A DNA stretch of 64,000 bases from Rhabditoides inermis (lineage: Eukaryota > Nematoda > Chromadorea > Rhabditida > Rhabditidae), in the NCBI GenBank assembly GCA_963966185.1, contig CAWZYM010000409.1, positions 451,001 through 515,000 on the forward strand. The letters are read 5' to 3'. Shown in pieces: positions 43,622-56,794 of this stretch (position 1 is the stretch's first letter; every line of letters begins with the position of its first letter). The position numbers and the translations under genes were made by a program. Below the pieces are notes generated by a model. That model did no database searches, was not told where the DNA came from, and worked only from the letters and a program-made list of their open reading frames with translations.

Positions 43622-43739
43622 CTTTTTCTCTCTCTCTTTCTTTCTCTCTCTTATATTTTATATTATTAGACCAGTGATAACTATAAATTATACTTGTATC
43701 TATAATAAATAGTAATTGTCAACCAGCTACTGATAGGCT

Positions 43740-46560
43740 TTTACCGCGGAGTGTGCCGGAGCGCTTTCTATGTGCTTACGAAAGAGTAAAAAATCAGAGA
43801 GTCGGAGAAAATGCATATCAGTATCAGTGATCAATGTATTTTTATAATTACTGATCTACTGATCGGCTTTGACCGCGGAGGCGCGCGAAGCGTGCCGGAG
43901 CGCTTTCTATGTGCTTACGAAAGAGTGAAAGATCAGAGAGTCGGAGAAAATGCATATCAGTATCAGTGAACAATGTATTATTATAATTACTGATCTACTG
44001 ATCGACTTTGACCGCGGAGGCGCGCGGAGCGTGCCGGAGCGCTTTCTATGTGCATACGAGAGTGTGAAAAATCAGAGAGTAGGAGAGAATGAATATCAGT
44101 ATCAGTGATCATATTATTATAATTACTGATCTACTGATCGACTTTGACCGCGGAGGCGCGCGAAGCGTGCCGGAGCGCCTTCTATGTGCATACGAAAGAG
44201 TAAAAAATCAGAGAGTCGGAGAAAATGCATATCAGTATCAGTGATCAATGTTTTATTATAATTACTGATCTACTGATCGACTTTGACCGCGAAGGCGCGC
44301 GATGCGTGCCGGAGCGCTTTCTATATGCCAAACGAGATAGTCAAAGATCAGAGAGTCGGAGAAAATGGATATCAGTATCAGTGATGAATGTATTAATAAA
44401 ATTACTGATCTACTGATCGACTTTGACCGCGAAGGCGCGCGATGCGTGCCGGAGCGCTTTCTATATGCCAAACGAGATAGTCAAAGATCAGAGAGTCGGA
44501 GAAAATGGATATCAGTATCAGTGATGAATGTATTAATAAAATTACTGATCTACTGATCGACTTTGACCGCGAAGGCGCGCGAAGCGTGCCGGAGCGCCCT
44601 CTATGTGCATACGAAAGAGTAAAAGATCAGAGAGTCGGAGAAAATGCATATTAGTATCAGTTATCAATATATTATTATAATTACTGATATACTGATCGGC
44701 TTTGACCGCGTAGGCGCGCGGAGCGTGCCGGAGCGCTTTCTATGTGCATACGAGAAAGTGAACGATCAGAGAGTCGGAGAAAATGCATATCAGTAGCAGT
44801 GATCAAAATATTCTTATTTTTACTGATCTACTGATACACTTTGACCGCGTAGGCGCGCGGAGCGTGCCGGAGCGCTTTCTATGTGCATACGAGAAAGTGA
44901 ACGATCAGAGAGTCGGAGAAAATGCATATCAGTAGCAGTGATCAATATATTCTTATTTTTACTGATCTACTGATATACGTTGACCGCGGAGGCGCGCGAA
45001 GCGTGCCGGAGCGCTTTCTATGTGCATACGAGAAAGTGAACGATCAGAGAGTCGGAGAAAATGCATATCAGTAGCAGTGATCAAAATATTCTTGTTATTA
45101 CTGATCTACTGATATACTTTGACCGCGGAGGCGCGCGGAGCGTGCCGGAGCGCTTTCTATGTGCATACGAGAAAGTGAACGATCAGAGAGTCGGAGAAAA
45201 TGCATATCAGTAGCAGTGATCAATATATTCTTATTTTTACTGATCTACTGATATACTTTGACCGCGGAGGCGCGCGAAGCGTGCCGGAGCGCTTTCTATG
45301 TGCATACGAGAAAGTGAACGATCAGAGAGTCGGAAAAAATGCATATCAGTAGCAGTGATCGATATATTCTTATTATTACTGATCTACTGATAGACTTTGA
45401 CCGCGGAGGCGCGCGAAGCGTGCCGGAGCGCTTTCTATGTGCAAACGAGAAAGTGAACGATCAGAGAGTCGGAGAAAATGCATATCAGTAGCAGTGATCA
45501 ATATATTCTTATTGTTACTGATATACTGATAGACTTTGACTGACCGCGTAGGCGCGCGAAGCGTGCCGGAGCGCTTTCTATGTGCATACGAGAAAGTGAA
45601 CGATCAGAGAGTCGGAGAAAATGCATATCAGTAGCAGTGATCAATATATTCTTATTTTTACTGATCTACTGATATACGTTGACCGCGGAGGCGCGCGAAG
45701 CGTGCCGGAGCGCTTTCTATGTGCATACGAGAAAGTGAACGATCAGAGAGTCGGAGAAAATGCATATCAGTAGCAGTGATCAAAATATTCTTATTTTTAC
45801 TGATCTACTGATATACTTTGACCGCGTAGGCGCGCGGAGCGTGCCGGAGCGCTTTCTATGTGCATACGAGAAAGTGAACGATCAGAGAGTCGGAGAAAAT
45901 GCATATCAGTAGCAGTGATCAATATCATCTTATTTTTACTGATCTACTGATATACTTTGACCGCGGAGGCGCGCGAAGCGTGCCGGAGCGCTTTCTATGT
46001 GCATACGAGAAAGTGAACGATCAGAGAGTCGGAAAAAATGCATATCAGTAGCAGTGATCGATATATTCCTATTTTTACTGATCTACTGATAGACTTTGAC
46101 TGACCGCGTAGGCGCGCGAAGCGTGCCGGAGCGCTTTCTATGTGCATACGAGAAAGTGAACGATCAGAGAGTCGGATAAAATGCATATCAGTAGCAGTGA
46201 TCAATATATTCTTATTATTACTGATCTACTGATAGACTTTGACCGCGGAGGCGCGCGAAGCGTGCCGGAGCGCTTTCTTTGTGCAAACGAGAAAGTGAAC
46301 GATCAGAGAGTCGGAGAAAATGCATATCAGTAGCAGTGATCAATATATTCTTATTGTTACTGATATACTGATAGACTTTGACCGCGGAGGCGCGCGAAGC
46401 GTGCCGGAGCGCCCTCTATGTGCAAACGAAAGAGTAAAAGATCATAAAGTCGGAGAAAATGCATATCAGTATCAGTGATCAATGTTTTGTTATAATTACT
46501 GATCTACTGATATACTTTGACCGTGGAGGCGCGCGGAGAGTGCCCGGATCGCCTTCTATG
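43740..46560 (+). repeat. 139-bp satellite array
   Basis: About 20 monomers. Several have an extra 4 bases ('tttgactgaccgcg' at about 45540 and 46100) that recur in the downstream duplicate at about 51180 and 51740. Confidence 0.94.
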
Positions 46561-46816
46561 AGCATAGTAAATATAACATCTGTAGATGAGCAGTCAAGCA
46601 GATACTATCAACCAGATACTGATAGATTGTGACACTTTCTAAATACTTGAAACTACTGAAAAATAAAAAAAGGAAATAAATAAAGATCAGTCATCTATTG
46701 AAAGACTGACAACAGCACTTCTAGCACAGCTCCTAATAGCACTTCCAGAGCACATATCAAGTCAATCTATATATCAATCGATAGATAATTTTCTCCTCTA
46801 TTTTATACCTATATTT

Positions 46817-46837
46817 CTAGCGCGCGAAGCGCGCTAG
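46817..46837. other. Family 1 terminal hairpin (type example)
   Basis: A perfect palindrome with arms CTAGCGCGC / GCGCGCTAG and loop GAA. Identical copies are at 989-1009, 4726-4746, 7623-7643, 19913-19933, 42510-42530, 48478-48498, 52457-52477, 54124-54144, 59718-59738 and 63554-63574, with AAA loop at 24360-24380 and 27964-27984. It ends in CTAG and nearly always abuts TC. Confidence 0.9.
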
Positions 46838-47743
46838 TCGCAGCGCGCCGCTGCGCCGCTCTGTCTAAATGTCCTATGGTGTACATCCGTACATGGTTTT
46901 CCCTGCGCCACGGCTCTATGGATTTCGCAAAATTTGATATTGCCGGAAAGCCCTCGGTCTGTAGATGCTCAATTTAAACCTCCACCCTTTTATCTCTCAA
47001 ATCCGCGGAGCTATAAGCTCAAGAAAGTCCGACGAAACAGCGCGTAATCAGAGAGCGTCAGACAGAAAAGAGGCGAGACAGTGTGTCAGATGAAGAGACG
47101 GGTCACTGACGAATCGGCTGTGGCGAGTAGACCTTACAAGAACGAGTACTGCGAATCGCAGACTTCAGCTATCGAAAAACGGTTTTGACGTCACTCCTCT
47201 ATACTCCCTCACCTACAAATCTGCCTGTAATCTTTTTATAACTCCTCCTGGTTTCCTTTCACGAAGTGATTTAGTCGAGGCGAGGCGACACCAAACAGTT
47301 GTCGCGGGCTGTTCAAGAAAACTAGGCAACCGTGTAAGGTCTCCCTTTACTACAACATGCAAACAGGTGGCCACTACATTTCTACCAAAATTTGCATCTT
47401 TTTGTGACCTCTGACGCTCGCTATCAATTAAATTCCTCTAATCGACGTCGTTTTATTGCCCCGCGACGAGAGAGTGTGGCGAGGTGAGAGTGCGCCAGCT
47501 GCCAGTCTGTCTGCTGTTAGAGAAAGAAACAGTAAATTGTGCAAATGAGCGAGAACAGCACCATGCACTACGACAGCTCACCACACTCCACAAACTGTGC
47601 AAATTCTATGTTCTGAGCGAGTACAATACAAATATAACTGTATGCACTAACGACATTCTATATTCAATCAGGAAGTGAGGCAAGGCGAAATACTATGTAA
47701 CCTTCTTTTCTCATCCCTCTCCTTTTCTCATCCCTCTTTTTTC

Positions 47744-47784
<41 letters not shown>

Positions 47785-48498
47785 GTATTTCTCTCTCTCT
47801 CTCTCTCGCTCTCTCTTTCGTCTCTCTCTCTCTTTCTCTCTCTCTCTCGATTTTATAATATAAGACCAGTGATACTTATAATTTATATTTGTATCTCTAA
47901 TAAAAAAAATTGTCAACCAGCTACTGATAGGCTTTTACCGCGGAGTGTGCCGGAGCGCCCTCTATGTGCAAACGAGAGAGTAAATGGTCAGAGAGTCGGA
48001 GAAAATGCATTTGAGTAGCAGTGATCAATATATCCTTATTATTGCTTATCTACTGATAGGATTTTACCGCGGAGGCGCGCGGAGCGTCACGGAGCGCCCT
48101 CTATGTGCATACGAGAGAGTGAAAGATCAGAGAGTAGGAGAAAATGCATATCAGTATCAGTGATCAATATATTATTATTATTACTGATCTACTGATAGGC
48201 TTTGACCGCGGATGCGCGCCGGAGCGCCTTCTATGAGCACAGTAAACATAATATCTAAACAAAAGCAGTAACTATCAACCGGATACTGATAGACTGTGAC
48301 AGTTTCTAATTATTTGAATATACTGAAAAAAGGGAAATAAATAAAGATCAGCCATCTACTGAAAGACTGACAACAGCACTTCTAGCACAGCTCCTAATAG
48401 CACTTCCAGAGCACATAGCAAGTCAATCTATATATCAATCGATAGATAATTTTCTCCTCTATTTTATACCTATATTTCTAGCGCGCGAAGCGCGCTAG
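46838..48498 (+). mobile_element. Family 1 unit E8, alternative head, short satellite
   Basis: Begins TCGCAGCGCGCCGCTGCG and ends in the GAA hairpin at 48478-48498. The first 150 nt ('ctaaatgtcctatggtgtac', 'ttccctgcgccacggctcta') differ from other family 1 heads, after which the sequence rejoins the common head at 'atccgcggagctataagctc' (about 47000). It has (CT)n at 47743-47848 and only about two satellite monomers (47935-48235). At 1.66 kb it is one of the shortest units. It is duplicated as E10. Confidence 0.68.
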
Positions 48499-49394
48499 TC
48501 TGGTGTAAGTGTAAAATGCCCTATGGTGTCTGTACGTCCATCGCTCTACCGCGCCACCCTTTACTCCTATCTAGCCAAACGTGACATCGATCCGATGGTC
48601 TCGGTCCCGAGATGCAGGATTCCAATTTTCAGCTCGTTATCTCTCATATCCGCGAAGCTATAAGCTAAAGAAAGTCCGACGAAATAGCGCGTAATCCGAG
48701 AGAGTCAGACACAAAAGAGGCGAAATAGTGTGTGAGGCGAGGAGACGGGTCACTGACGATTCGGCTGCGGCGAGTAGACCTTACAAGAACGAGTACTGCG
48801 AATCGCAGACTTCATCTTTCGAGAAACGGTTTCGACGTCACTCCTCTATACTCCCTCACCTACAAATCTGCCCGTAATCTTTTAATAATTCCTCCTGGTT
48901 TCCTCTCACGAAGTGATTTAATCGAGGCGAGGCGACACCAAACAATTGTCGCGGGCTGTTCAAGAAAACTAGGCAATCGTGTAAGGTCTCCCTTTACTAC
49001 AACATGTATATAGGTGGCCACTACACTTCTACCAAAATTTGCATCTTTTTGTGACCTCTGACGCCCGCTATCAATTAAATTCCTCTAATCGACGTCGTTT
49101 TATTGCCCCCCGCGACGAGAGATTGTGGCGAGGTGAGAGTGCGCCAGCTGCCAGTCTGTCTGATGTCAGAGAAAGAGACAGTCAATTGTGCAAATGAGCG
49201 AGAACATCACCACGCACTACGAAACAGCTCACCACACTCCAACAAACTGTGCAAATTTTATTTTCTGAGCACATACAATAAAACATTACTATATGCACTC
49301 ACGTCATTCTATATTCAATCAGGGAAGTGAGGCGAGGCGAAATACTATGTAACCTCCTTTTTTCATCCAATTCCTTTTCTCATCTCTCTCTTTT

Positions 49395-49441
49395 TCGTCT
49401 CTCTCTCTCTCTTTCTCTCTTTCTCTCCCTCTCTCCCTCTC

Positions 49442-49489
<48 letters not shown>

Positions 49490-49524
49490 TCTTTCGTCTT
49501 TCTCTCTCTCTCGCTCTCTCTTTC

Positions 49525-49567
<43 letters not shown>
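49395..49567. repeat. Long interrupted (CT)n tract
   Basis: About 170 nt of CT repeats with TTTCGT interruptions, the longest in the window. The duplicate at 55041-55206 is a few repeats shorter, the main difference between the two copies. Confidence 0.95.
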
Positions 49568-49570
<3 letters not shown>

Positions 49571-49939
49571 ATTTTATAATAAAAGACAAGTGATAACTAT
49601 AAATTATATTTGTATCTCTAATAAATAAAAATTGTCAACCAGCTTTTGATAGGCTTTACCGCGGAGTGTGCCGGAGCGTCCTCTATGTGCATACGAGAGA
49701 GTGAAAGATCAGAGAGTAGGAAAGAATGCATATCAGTATCAGTGTTCAATATATTATTATAATTACTGATCTACTGATCGGCTTTGACCGCGGAGGCGCG
49801 CGAAGCGTGCCGGAGCGCTTTTTATGTGCATACGAGAATGTGAACGATCAGAGAATCAGAGAGTCGGAGAAAATGCATATCAGTAGCAGTGATCAATTTA
49901 TTCTTATTATTACTGTTCTACTGATAGAATTTGACCGCG

Positions 49940-50490
49940 GAGGCGCGCGGAGCGGCTGTCTATGATCATAGGCGAGAGTAGATATTTTATAATATTAGAT
50001 CCGTGATAACTAATCATTGTCAACCAGCTACTGATAGAGTTTGACCGGTGAGGCGCGCGGAACGGCTTTCTGTGATCAAAGGCGAGAGTAGAGATTTTAT
50101 TATATTAAATCCGTGATAACTAATCATTGTCAACCAGCTACTGATAGAATTTGACCGCTGAGGCGCGCGGAGCGGCTGTCTGTGATCAAAGGCGAGAGTA
50201 GATATTTTATAATATTAGATCCGTGATAACTATTCATTGTCAACCAGCTACTGATAAAATTTGACCGCTGAGGCGCGCGGAGCGGCTGTCTGTGATCAAA
50301 GGCGAGAGTAGAGATTTTATAATATTAGATCCGTGATAACTAATCAATGTCAACCAGCTACTGATAGAAATTGACCGCTGAGGCGCGCGGAGCGGCTGTC
50401 TGTGATCAAAGGCGAGAGTAGAGATTTTATAATATTAGATCCGTGATAACTAATCATTGTCAACCAGCTACTGATAGATTTTGACCGCGG
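49940..50490 (+). repeat. 110-bp sister satellite array
   Basis: Five monomers with a constant period (landmark 'gaccg' at 50043, 50153, 50263, 50373, 50483). Each has 'gatccgtgataactaatcat', 'tgtcaaccagctactgatag' and 'gaggcgcgcggagcggctgtc'. Confidence 0.93.
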
Positions 50491-52200
50491 AGGCGCGCGG
50501 AGCGTGCCGGAGCGCTTTCTATGTGCATACGAGAAAGTGAACGATCAGAGAGTCGGAGAAAATGCATATCAGTAGCAGTGATCAATATATTCTTATTTTT
50601 ACTGATCTACTGATATACGTTGACCGCGGAGGCGCGCGAAGCGTGCCGGAGCGCTTTCTATGTGCATACGAGAAAGTGAACGATCAGAGAGTCGGAGAAA
50701 ATGCATATCAGTAGCAGTGATCAAAATATTCTTGTTATTACTGATCTACTGATATACTTTGACCGCGGAGGCGCGCGGAGCGTGCCGGAGCGCTTTCTAT
50801 GTGCATACGAGAAAGTGAACGATCAGAGAGTCGGAGAAAATGCATATCAGTAGCAGTGATCAATATATTCTTATTTTTACTGATCTACTGATATACTTTG
50901 ACCGCGGAGGCGCGCGAAGCGTGCCGGAGCGCTTTCTATGTGCATACGAGAAAGTGAACGATCAGAGAGTCGGAAAAAATGCATATCAGTAGCAGTGATC
51001 GATATATTCTTATTATTACTGATCTACTGATAGACTTTGACCGCGGAGGCGCGCGAAGCGTGCCGGAGCGCTTTCTATGTGCAAACGAGAAAGTGAACGA
51101 TCAGAGAGTCGGAGAAAATGCATATCAGTAGCAGTGATCAATATATTCTTATTGTTACTGATATACTGATAGACTTTGACTGACCGCGTAGGCGCGCGAA
51201 GCGTGCCGGAGCGCTTTCTATGTGCATACGAGAAAGTGAACGATCAGAGAGTCGGAGAAAATGCATATCAGTAGCAGTGATCAATATATTCTTATTTTTA
51301 CTGATCTACTGATATACGTTGACCGCGGAGGCGCGCGAAGCGTGCCGGAGCGCTTTCTATGTGCATACGAGAAAGTGAACGATCAGAGAGTCGGAGAAAA
51401 TGCATATCAGTAGCAGTGATCAAAATATTCTTATTTTTACTGATCTACTGATATACTTTGACCGCGTAGGCGCGCGGAGCGTGCCGGAGCGCTTTCTATG
51501 TGCATACGAGAAAGTGAACGATCAGAGAGTCGGAGAAAATGCATATCAGTAGCAGTGATCAATATCATCTTATTTTTACTGATCTACTGATATACTTTGA
51601 CCGCGGAGGCGCGCGAAGCGTGCCGGAGCGCTTTCTATGTGCATACGAGAAAGTGAACGATCAGAGAGTCGGAAAAAATGCATATCAGTAGCAGTGATCG
51701 ATATATTCCTATTTTTACTGATCTACTGATAGACTTTGACTGACCGCGTAGGCGCGCGAAGCGTGCCGGAGCGCTTTCTATGTGCATACGAGAAAGTGAA
51801 CGATCAGAGAGTCGGATAAAATGCATATCAGTAGCAGTGATCAATATATTCTTATTATTACTGATCTACTGATAGACTTTGACCGCGGAGGCGCGCGAAG
51901 CGTGCCGGAGCGCTTTCTTTGTGCAAACGAGAAAGTGAACGATCAGAGAGTCGGAGAAAATGCATATCAGTAGCAGTGATCAATATATTCTTATTGTTAC
52001 TGATATACTGATAGACTTTGACCGCGGAGGCGCGCGAAGCGTGCCGGAGCGCCCTCTATGTGCAAACGAAAGAGTAAAAGATCATAAAGTCGGAGAAAAT
52101 GCATATCAGTATCAGTGATCAATGTTTTGTTATAATTACTGATCTACTGATATACTTTGACCGTGGAGGCGCGCGGAGAGTGCCCGGATCGCCTTCTATG
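50490..52200 (+). repeat. 139-bp satellite array (duplicate of 44850-46560)
   Basis: About 12 monomers matching the E7 array at offset 5640, including the 4-base insertions and the 'gtgcccggatcgcc' end monomer. Confidence 0.94.
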
Positions 52201-52477
52201 AGCATAGTAAATATAACATCTGTAGATGAGCAGTCAAGCAGATACTATCAACCAGATACTGATAGATTGTGACACTTTCTAAATACTTGAAACTACTGAA
52301 AAATAAAAAAAGGAAATAAATAAAGATCAGTCATCTATTGAAAGACTGACAACAGCACTTCTAGCACAGCTCCTAATAGCACTTCCAGAGCACATATCAA
52401 GTCAATCTATATATCAATCGATAGATAATTTTCTCCTCTATTTTATACCTATATTTCTAGCGCGCGAAGCGCGCTAG

Positions 52478-53383
52478 TCGCAGCGCGCCGCTGCGCCGCT
52501 CTGTCTAAATGTCCTATGGTGTACATCCGTACATGGTTTTCCCTGCGCCACGGCTCTATGGATTTCGCAAAATTTGATATTGCCGGAAAGCCCTCGGTCT
52601 GTAGATGCTCAATTTAAACCTCCACCCTTTTATCTCTCAAATCCGCGGAGCTATAAGCTCAAGAAAGTCCGACGAAACAGCGCGTAATCAGAGAGCGTCA
52701 GACAGAAAAGAGGCGAGACAGTGTGTCAGATGAAGAGACGGGTCACTGACGAATCGGCTGTGGCGAGTAGACCTTACAAGAACGAGTACTGCGAATCGCA
52801 GACTTCAGCTATCGAAAAACGGTTTTGACGTCACTCCTCTATACTCCCTCACCTACAAATCTGCCTGTAATCTTTTTATAACTCCTCCTGGTTTCCTTTC
52901 ACGAAGTGATTTAGTCGAGGCGAGGCGACACCAAACAGTTGTCGCGGGCTGTTCAAGAAAACTAGGCAACCGTGTAAGGTCTCCCTTTACTACAACATGC
53001 AAACAGGTGGCCACTACATTTCTACCAAAATTTGCATCTTTTTGTGACCTCTGACGCTCGCTATCAATTAAATTCCTCTAATCGACGTCGTTTTATTGCC
53101 CCGCGACGAGAGAGTGTGGCGAGGTGAGAGTGCGCCAGCTGCCAGTCTGTCTGCTGTTAGAGAAAGAAACAGTAAATTGTGCAAATGAGCGAGAACAGCA
53201 CCATGCACTACGACAGCTCACCACACTCCACAAACTGTGCAAATTCTATGTTCTGAGCGAGTACAATACAAATATAACTGTATGCACTAACGACATTCTA
53301 TATTCAATCAGGAAGTGAGGCAAGGCGAAATACTATGTAACCTTCTTTTCTCATCCCTCTCCTTTTCTCATCCCTCTTTTTTC

Positions 53384-53430
<47 letters not shown>

Positions 53431-54144
53431 GTATTTCTCTCTCTCTCTCTCTCGCTCTCTCTTTCGTCTCTCTCTCTCTTTCTCTCTCTCTCTCGATTTT
53501 ATAATATAAGACCAGTGATACTTATAATTTATATTTGTATCTCTAATAAAAAAAATTGTCAACCAGCTACTGATAGGCTTTTACCGCGGAGTGTGCCGGA
53601 GCGCCCTCTATGTGCAAACGAGAGAGTAAATGGTCAGAGAGTCGGAGAAAATGCATTTGAGTAGCAGTGATCAATATATCCTTATTATTGCTTATCTACT
53701 GATAGGATTTTACCGCGGAGGCGCGCGGAGCGTCACGGAGCGCCCTCTATGTGCATACGAGAGAGTGAAAGATCAGAGAGTAGGAGAAAATGCATATCAG
53801 TATCAGTGATCAATATATTATTATTATTACTGATCTACTGATAGGCTTTGACCGCGGATGCGCGCCGGAGCGCCTTCTATGAGCACAGTAAACATAATAT
53901 CTAAACAAAAGCAGTAACTATCAACCGGATACTGATAGACTGTGACAGTTTCTAATTATTTGAATATACTGAAAAAAGGGAAATAAATAAAGATCAGCCA
54001 TCTACTGAAAGACTGACAACAGCACTTCTAGCACAGCTCCTAATAGCACTTCCAGAGCACATAGCAAGTCAATCTATATATCAATCGATAGATAATTTTC
54101 TCCTCTATTTTATACCTATATTTCTAGCGCGCGAAGCGCGCTAG
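52478..54144 (+). mobile_element. Family 1 unit E10 (duplicate of E8)
   Basis: Same structure as E8 at offset 5640: alternative head, (CT)n at 53383-53494 (6 nt longer), about two satellite monomers (53580-53880), 3' block and GAA hairpin at 54124-54144. Confidence 0.68.
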
Positions 54145-55087
54145 TCTGGTGTAAGTGTAAAATGCCCTATGGTGTCTGTACGTCCATCGCTCTACCGCGC
54201 CACCCTTTACTCCTATCTAGCCAAACGTGACATCGATCCGATGGTCTCGGTCCCGAGATGCAGGATTCCAATTTTCAGCTCGTTATCTCTCATATCCGCG
54301 AAGCTATAAGCTAAAGAAAGTCCGACGAAATAGCGCGTAATCCGAGAGAGTCAGACACAAAAGAGGCGAAATAGTGTGTGAGGCGAGGAGACGGGTCACT
54401 GACGATTCGGCTGCGGCGAGTAGACCTTACAAGAACGAGTACTGCGAATCGCAGACTTCATCTTTCGAGAAACGGTTTCGACGTCACTCCTCTATACTCC
54501 CTCACCTACAAATCTGCCCGTAATCTTTTAATAATTCCTCCTGGTTTCCTCTCACGAAGTGATTTAATCGAGGCGAGGCGACACCAAACAATTGTCGCGG
54601 GCTGTTCAAGAAAACTAGGCAATCGTGTAAGGTCTCCCTTTACTACAACATGTATATAGGTGGCCACTACACTTCTACCAAAATTTGCATCTTTTTGTGA
54701 CCTCTGACGCCCGCTATCAATTAAATTCCTCTAATCGACGTCGTTTTATTGCCCCCCGCGACGAGAGATTGTGGCGAGGTGAGAGTGCGCCAGCTGCCAG
54801 TCTGTCTGATGTCAGAGAAAGAGACAGTCAATTGTGCAAATGAGCGAGAACATCACCACGCACTACGAAACAGCTCACCACACTCCAACAAACTGTGCAA
54901 ATTTTATTTTCTGAGCACATACAATAAAACATTACTATATGCACTCACGTCATTCTATATTCAATCAGGGAAGTGAGGCGAGGCGAAATACTATGTAACC
55001 TCCTTTTTTCATCCAATTCCTTTTCTCATCTCTCTCTTTTTCGTCTCTCTCTCTCTCTTTCTCTCTTTCTCTCCCTCTCTCCCTCTC

Positions 55088-55135
<48 letters not shown>

Positions 55136-55170
55136 TCTTTCGTCTTTCTCTCTCTCTCGCTCTCTCTTTC

Positions 55171-55208
<38 letters not shown>

Positions 55209-55569
55209 ATTTTATAATAAAAGACAAGTGATAACTATAAATTATATTTGTATCTCTAATAAATAAAAATTGTCAACCAGCTTTTGATAGGCTTTACCGC
55301 GGAGTGTGCCGGAGCGTCCTCTATGTGCATACGAGAGAGTGAAAGATCAGAGAGTAGGAAAGAATGCATATCAGTATCAGTGTTCAATATATTATTATAA
55401 TTACTGATCTACTGATCGGCTTTGACCGCGGAGGCGCGCGAAGCGTGCCGGAGCGCTTTTTATGTGCATACGAGAATGTGAACGATCAGAGAATCAGAGA
55501 GTCGGAGAAAATGCATATCAGTAGCAGTGATCAATTTATTCTTATTATTACTGTTCTACTGATAGAATT

Positions 55570-56140
55570 TGACCGCGGAGGCGCGCGGAGCGGCTGTCTA
55601 TGATCATAGGCGAGAGTAGATATTTTATAATATTAGATCCGTGATAACTAATCATTGTCAACCAGCTACTGATAGAGTTTGACCGGTGAGGCGCGCGGAA
55701 CGGCTTTCTGTGATCAAAGGCGAGAGTAGAGATTTTATTATATTAAATCCGTGATAACTAATCATTGTCAACCAGCTACTGATAGAATTTGACCGCTGAG
55801 GCGCGCGGAGCGGCTGTCTGTGATCAAAGGCGAGAGTAGATATTTTATAATATTAGATCCGTGATAACTATTCATTGTCAACCAGCTACTGATAAAATTT
55901 GACCGCTGAGGCGCGCGGAGCGGCTGTCTGTGATCAAAGGCGAGAGTAGAGATTTTATAATATTAGATCCGTGATAACTAATCAATGTCAACCAGCTACT
56001 GATAGAAATTGACCGCTGAGGCGCGCGGAGCGGCTGTCTGTGATCAAAGGCGAGAGTAGAGATTTTATAATATTAGATCCGTGATAACTAATCATTGTCA
56101 ACCAGCTACTGATAGATTTTGACCGCGGAGGCGCGCGGAA
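55570..56140 (+). repeat. 110-bp sister satellite array (duplicate)
   Basis: Copy of 49940-50490 at offset about 5638. Its last monomer is split by the MITE. Confidence 0.92.
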
Positions 56141-56141
56141 C

Positions 56142-56555
56142 TAGAGACCCCAATGAACATTTGTGCGACCCAAGCGGAATTCTGTTCTGATGTCCTAATA
56201 TGAAAATATGCAAAGCACTGTATCTTCAGGGTTTTAACCTATGCAGTTAGATAGCATTCGATTAGCTGATTGCAGGCATACTTTGTTTGCGGCTGAAGAT
56301 AGTGTGCTAATACCCGAAAAGTTACTAAATGTGGTCGATGACGTCATCATTCTCTCTTATCTCGCCGCCCTCTCTGTCACGTTGCCCCTTTGAGAGCGCG
56401 CGCCCCAGTGCGCGCGCTTAACGCGGAATTGTAGCGCGCGTATCCAGTAAACATAGAACATTCATATATATTTAGAAACTACATAACTAAAGTCAGATTA
56501 TCATGATAATAAGATAACGAAATTTTGAAATCACAATTATCGATTGGGGTCCCTA
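56142..56555. mobile_element. hAT-like MITE
   Basis: A 414-bp insertion with 13-bp terminal inverted repeats (left TAGAGACCCCAAT; right ATTGGGGTCCCTA, one mismatch), flanked by GCGCGGAAC on both sides (56133-56141 and 56556-56564). TIRs starting TAGRG and an 8-9 bp duplication fit the hAT superfamily. Non-coding. An internal perfect stem AGCGCGCGC / GCGCGCGCT lies near 56393-56418. It is absent from the duplicate segment at about 50495, so it arrived after the 5.64-kb duplication. Confidence 0.75.
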
Positions 56556-56794
56556 GCGCGGAACGGCTATCTATGATCGTAGGCGAGAGTAGAGATTTTA
56601 TGACGAGAAAGTGAAAGATCAGAGAGTATAAGAAAATGCATATCTGTATCAGTGATCAATGTATTATTATAATTACTGATCTACTGATAGAGTTTTAACG
56701 CGGAGGCGCGCGGAGCGTGCCGGAGCGCCTCCTATGTGCATACGAGAGAGTGAAATATCAGAGAGTCGGAGAAAATGCAAAACAGTATCAGTGA

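Larger units (their letters stand above)
42531..46837 (+). mobile_element. Family 1 unit E7
   Basis: Begins TCTGGTGTAAGTG and ends in the GAA hairpin at 46817-46837. It contains the head to about 43425, (CT)n tracts at 43426-43485 and 43567-43652, 139-bp monomers about 43740-46560, and the 3' block. Some monomers carry a GAT loop (about 44300, 44440) within an exact short duplication, 'atatgccaaacgagatagtc'. Confidence 0.68.
48499..52477 (+). mobile_element. Family 1 unit E9
   Basis: Begins TCTGGTGTAAGTG and ends in the GAA hairpin at 52457-52477. It holds the head, long CT tracts (49395-49567), a few 139-bp monomers, five 110-bp monomers (about 49940-50490), then a long 139-bp array to about 52200 and the 3' block. 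The join between the 110-bp and 139-bp parts near 50490 is also the boundary of the 5.64-kb duplication. Confidence 0.65.
54145..56794 (+). mobile_element. Family 1 unit E11, 3' end lost
   Basis: Begins TCTGGTGTAAGTG, as E9. It contains the head, (CT)n at 55041-55206, 139-bp monomers, 110-bp monomers (about 55570-56140) interrupted by a MITE at 56142-56555, then two 139-bp monomers. It ends abruptly inside a monomer at 'cagtatcagtga' (56794), without 3' block or hairpin. Confidence 0.62.
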
